NCBI GenBank assembly: GCA_003558195.1
Contig: PWMM01000192.1
Coordinates: forward strand, 1-6,251
Reading direction: 5' to 3'
From: Syntrophomonadaceae bacterium
GTDB taxonomy: Bacteria; Bacillota; Dethiobacteria; DTU022
DNA: 6,251 nucleotides
In this document: one piece after another, positions 5,577-6,251 of the stretch
Position numbering within the stretch: position 1 is the first letter of the stretch
Layout of the letters: each line of letters begins with the position of its first letter
Notes under the pieces: model-generated
Databases searched by the model: none
The model's input: only the letters and a program-made list of their open reading frames with translations
Told to the model about the DNA's origin: nothing
Position numbers and translations under genes: made by a program

Positions 5577-5843
5577 CTACTTTTTCAGGATGTAATTCCT
5601 GATATAGAACTCAGTTATGCCAATAATCGCTAAAAAAATAAAGGTGAGAACTATGTATGATCCTTCAAATCTATCAGTAAAACCACCAACATAAATCCTG
5701 GCTAGTAATACTAGTATAAAAACTAAGGAGATCATGTATAAAAGGCTGGACAGTTTAGAGATTTTACGGCTTCTTTTAAGGCCCGGTTTATTTTTGTACA
5801 TACTATCAACTTGCCGTTCTACAGCTTCTTTATATTTATACAT
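5577..5843 (-). CDS. Small membrane protein, two predicted TM segments, unknown function
   Basis: An 88-aa protein beginning MYKYKEAVERQ. A basic, Lys/Arg-rich N-terminal cytosolic segment (about 1-31) is followed by two hydrophobic stretches (about 33-52 and 63-81). These are joined by a short loop with GGFTDRFEGS, and the protein ends in NYILKK. No family is recognised. The start at 5843 is chosen because AAGGAGGG (5858 to 5851) lies 7 nt upstream. The ORF stays open to an ATG at 5909, but that lies at or just upstream of the predicted transcription start and has no ribosome binding site. It is the same strand as the transporter fragment but has its own promoter about 70 bp before the gene. 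An A/T-rich T-run after the stop (about 5563-5572) may act as a weak terminator. It could be a transporter accessory subunit or an unrelated small membrane protein. Confidence 0.7.
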   Translation of the reverse strand: MYKYKEAVERQVDSMYKNKPGLKRSRKISKLSSLLYMISLVFILVLLARIYVGGFTDRFEGSYIVLTFIFLAIIGITEFYIRNYILKK

Positions 5844-5850
5844 CCGCCTT

Positions 5851-5858
5851 CCCTCCTT
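5851..5858 (-). promoter_or_regulatory. Strong Shine-Dalgarno fixing the 88-aa protein start
   Basis: AAGGAGGG on the minus strand (5858 to 5851) is a near-perfect match to the 16S 3' end complement, 7 nt from the ATG at 5843. It supports the shorter reading of the gene over the ATG at 5909. Confidence 0.8.
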
Positions 5859-5913
5859 AAAAATTAACATCAATAACTGCTGATCGGGACTAAAATCTAA
5901 ATTGTGCACTTTA

Positions 5914-5942
5914 ATTATAATAGAAATATTTACATTTTACAA
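5914..5942 (-). promoter_or_regulatory. Sigma-A promoter for the small membrane protein
   Basis: On the minus strand TTGTAA (5942 to 5937, 4 of 6 matches) and a perfect TATAAT (5919 to 5914) are separated by 17 bp. Initiation is expected near 5907, giving a leader of about 64 nt before ATG 5843. Confidence 0.65.
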
Positions 5943-5967
5943 TAAAATATAGAATGCTTTGTAAAAT
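5934..5967. repeat. 9-bp inverted repeat at the -35 box, candidate operator
   Basis: Perfect arms ATTTTACAA (5934-5942) and TTGTAAAAT (5959-5967) are separated by 16 bp, with centres about 25 bp apart, close to an integral half-number of helical turns. The proximal arm contains the -35 element of the promoter at 5914-5942, so a protein bound there could block or aid polymerase. The binding protein is unknown. Confidence 0.4.
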
Positions 5968-5996
5968 AGAGTGTTTGGTTAAACCAGGATTGACCA

Positions 5997-6031
5997 ATGC
6001 TTGTGTGCCCAATAATTCATTGAACAAGCAT
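5997..6031 (-). other. Stem-loop just downstream of the transporter gene
   Basis: Perfect 8-bp arms ATGCTTGT (5997-6004) and ACAAGCAT (6024-6031) enclose a 19-nt loop with an inner CAAT/ATTG pairing (6010-6013 with 6019-6022). It begins 8 nt past the transporter stop codon. The minus-strand sequence after it (5996 downwards) has no T-run, so it is not a typical intrinsic terminator; it may protect the 3' end of the mRNA or be a weak terminator. Confidence 0.4.
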
Positions 6032-6039
6032 CTGATATG

Positions 6040-6251
6040 CTAAAAAGGCCATATCAGGGGCGCAAGCAGGATTGTTAATCCCAGTACCAGCAGGTTTAGC
6101 AGGCCCCCAATTCGCAAGTAGTCTTTAAAATCATATCCACCAAGGAGAACCATGGTGTTAGGTGGTGTAGCAACCGGAGTAGTGAATCCTGCTGCAGCTA
6201 ACGTGCACAGGCCAAGCATGAAAGGGTAAGGTGAAACACCCATTCCCTGAG
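6040..6251 (-). CDS. SLC13/DASS-type anion symporter, C-terminal fragment
   Basis: The frame is open to the right edge, so the gene is cut by the window and only about 70 C-terminal residues are seen. These contain GFTTPVATPPNTMVLLGGYDFKDY followed by a final hydrophobic helix ending LIWPF. The TTPVATPPN stretch and the following GGYxFxDYLRIG are typical of the last sodium/anion-binding hairpin of the SLC13/divalent anion:Na+ symporter (DASS) family in the cytoplasmic membrane. Family substrates include dicarboxylates, sulfate and phosphate; which one applies here cannot be told. The internal Met at 6243 is not taken as the start because the frame continues upstream and the visible part is only a C-terminal module. 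The stop codon is TAG at 6042-6040. Confidence 0.8.
   Translation of the reverse strand, partial: QGMGVSPYPFMLGLCTLAAAGFTTPVATPPNTMVLLGGYDFKDYLRIGGLLNLLVLGLTILLAPLIWPF

Noticed and set aside
5844..5909. N-terminal 22-residue extension of the small membrane protein from ATG 5909
   Set aside because: The predicted transcription start is near 5907, there is no ribosome binding site for that ATG, and AAGGAGGG serves ATG 5843.

Overview
The window looks like chromosomal DNA of a low-to-moderate GC, Gram-positive-type anaerobe, most likely a clostridial or Peptococcaceae-like Firmicute. This is inferred from AT-rich intergenic DNA, strong GGAGG-type ribosome binding sites, consensus sigma-A promoters and the gene families present. 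No rRNA, tRNA, CRISPR array, transposase or phage gene is visible. All assignments come from motif reading, not from database searches.

Layout. (1) Positions 66-1488, plus strand: a complete carbon-nitrogen hydrolase (nitrilase superfamily) followed 58 bp later by an FxsA-family membrane protein, probably one transcription unit. (2) Positions 1694-2638, minus strand: a complete carbamate kinase converging on fxsA. (3) A 304-bp divergent intergenic region (2639-2942) with a consensus sigma-A promoter for the next gene. (4) Positions 2943-3818, plus strand: a LOG-family (TIGR00730-like) Rossmann-fold protein, perhaps followed by a 29-codon ORF at 3835-3924. (5) Positions 3921-5297, minus strand: a PAS / sigma-54-interacting AAA+ / Fis-type HTH regulator. 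(6) Positions 5298-5576: the regulator's sigma-A promoter and, pointing the other way, a promoter-like element followed about 60 nt later by a terminator-like hairpin, a possible small RNA. (7) Positions 5577-5843, minus strand: an 88-aa protein with two predicted membrane segments. (8) Positions 6040-6251, minus strand: the C-terminal end of an SLC13/DASS-type anion transporter that runs off the right edge.

How the genes fit together. The nitrilase-family hydrolase, carbamate kinase, PAS-sensing sigma-54 activator and anion/dicarboxylate-type transporter would suit scavenging and fermentation of nitrogenous or organic-acid substrates. However, they lie in separate, differently oriented units, so a shared pathway is inference. 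No -24/-12 (GG-N10-GC) promoter was found in the intergenic DNA, so the activator's target probably lies outside the window.

Three starts deserve attention. The regulator most likely starts at a GTG (5297), not the upstream ATG, and the small membrane protein at ATG 5843. In both cases a promoter places the predicted transcription start at or just downstream of the earlier ATG, and a good Shine-Dalgarno precedes the later start. The LOG gene has a GGGAGG that overlaps its first ATG, leaving its start ambiguous. No clearly new multi-gene system is visible; the most unusual items are small: the candidate sRNA, the dyads at promoters and the short ORF.
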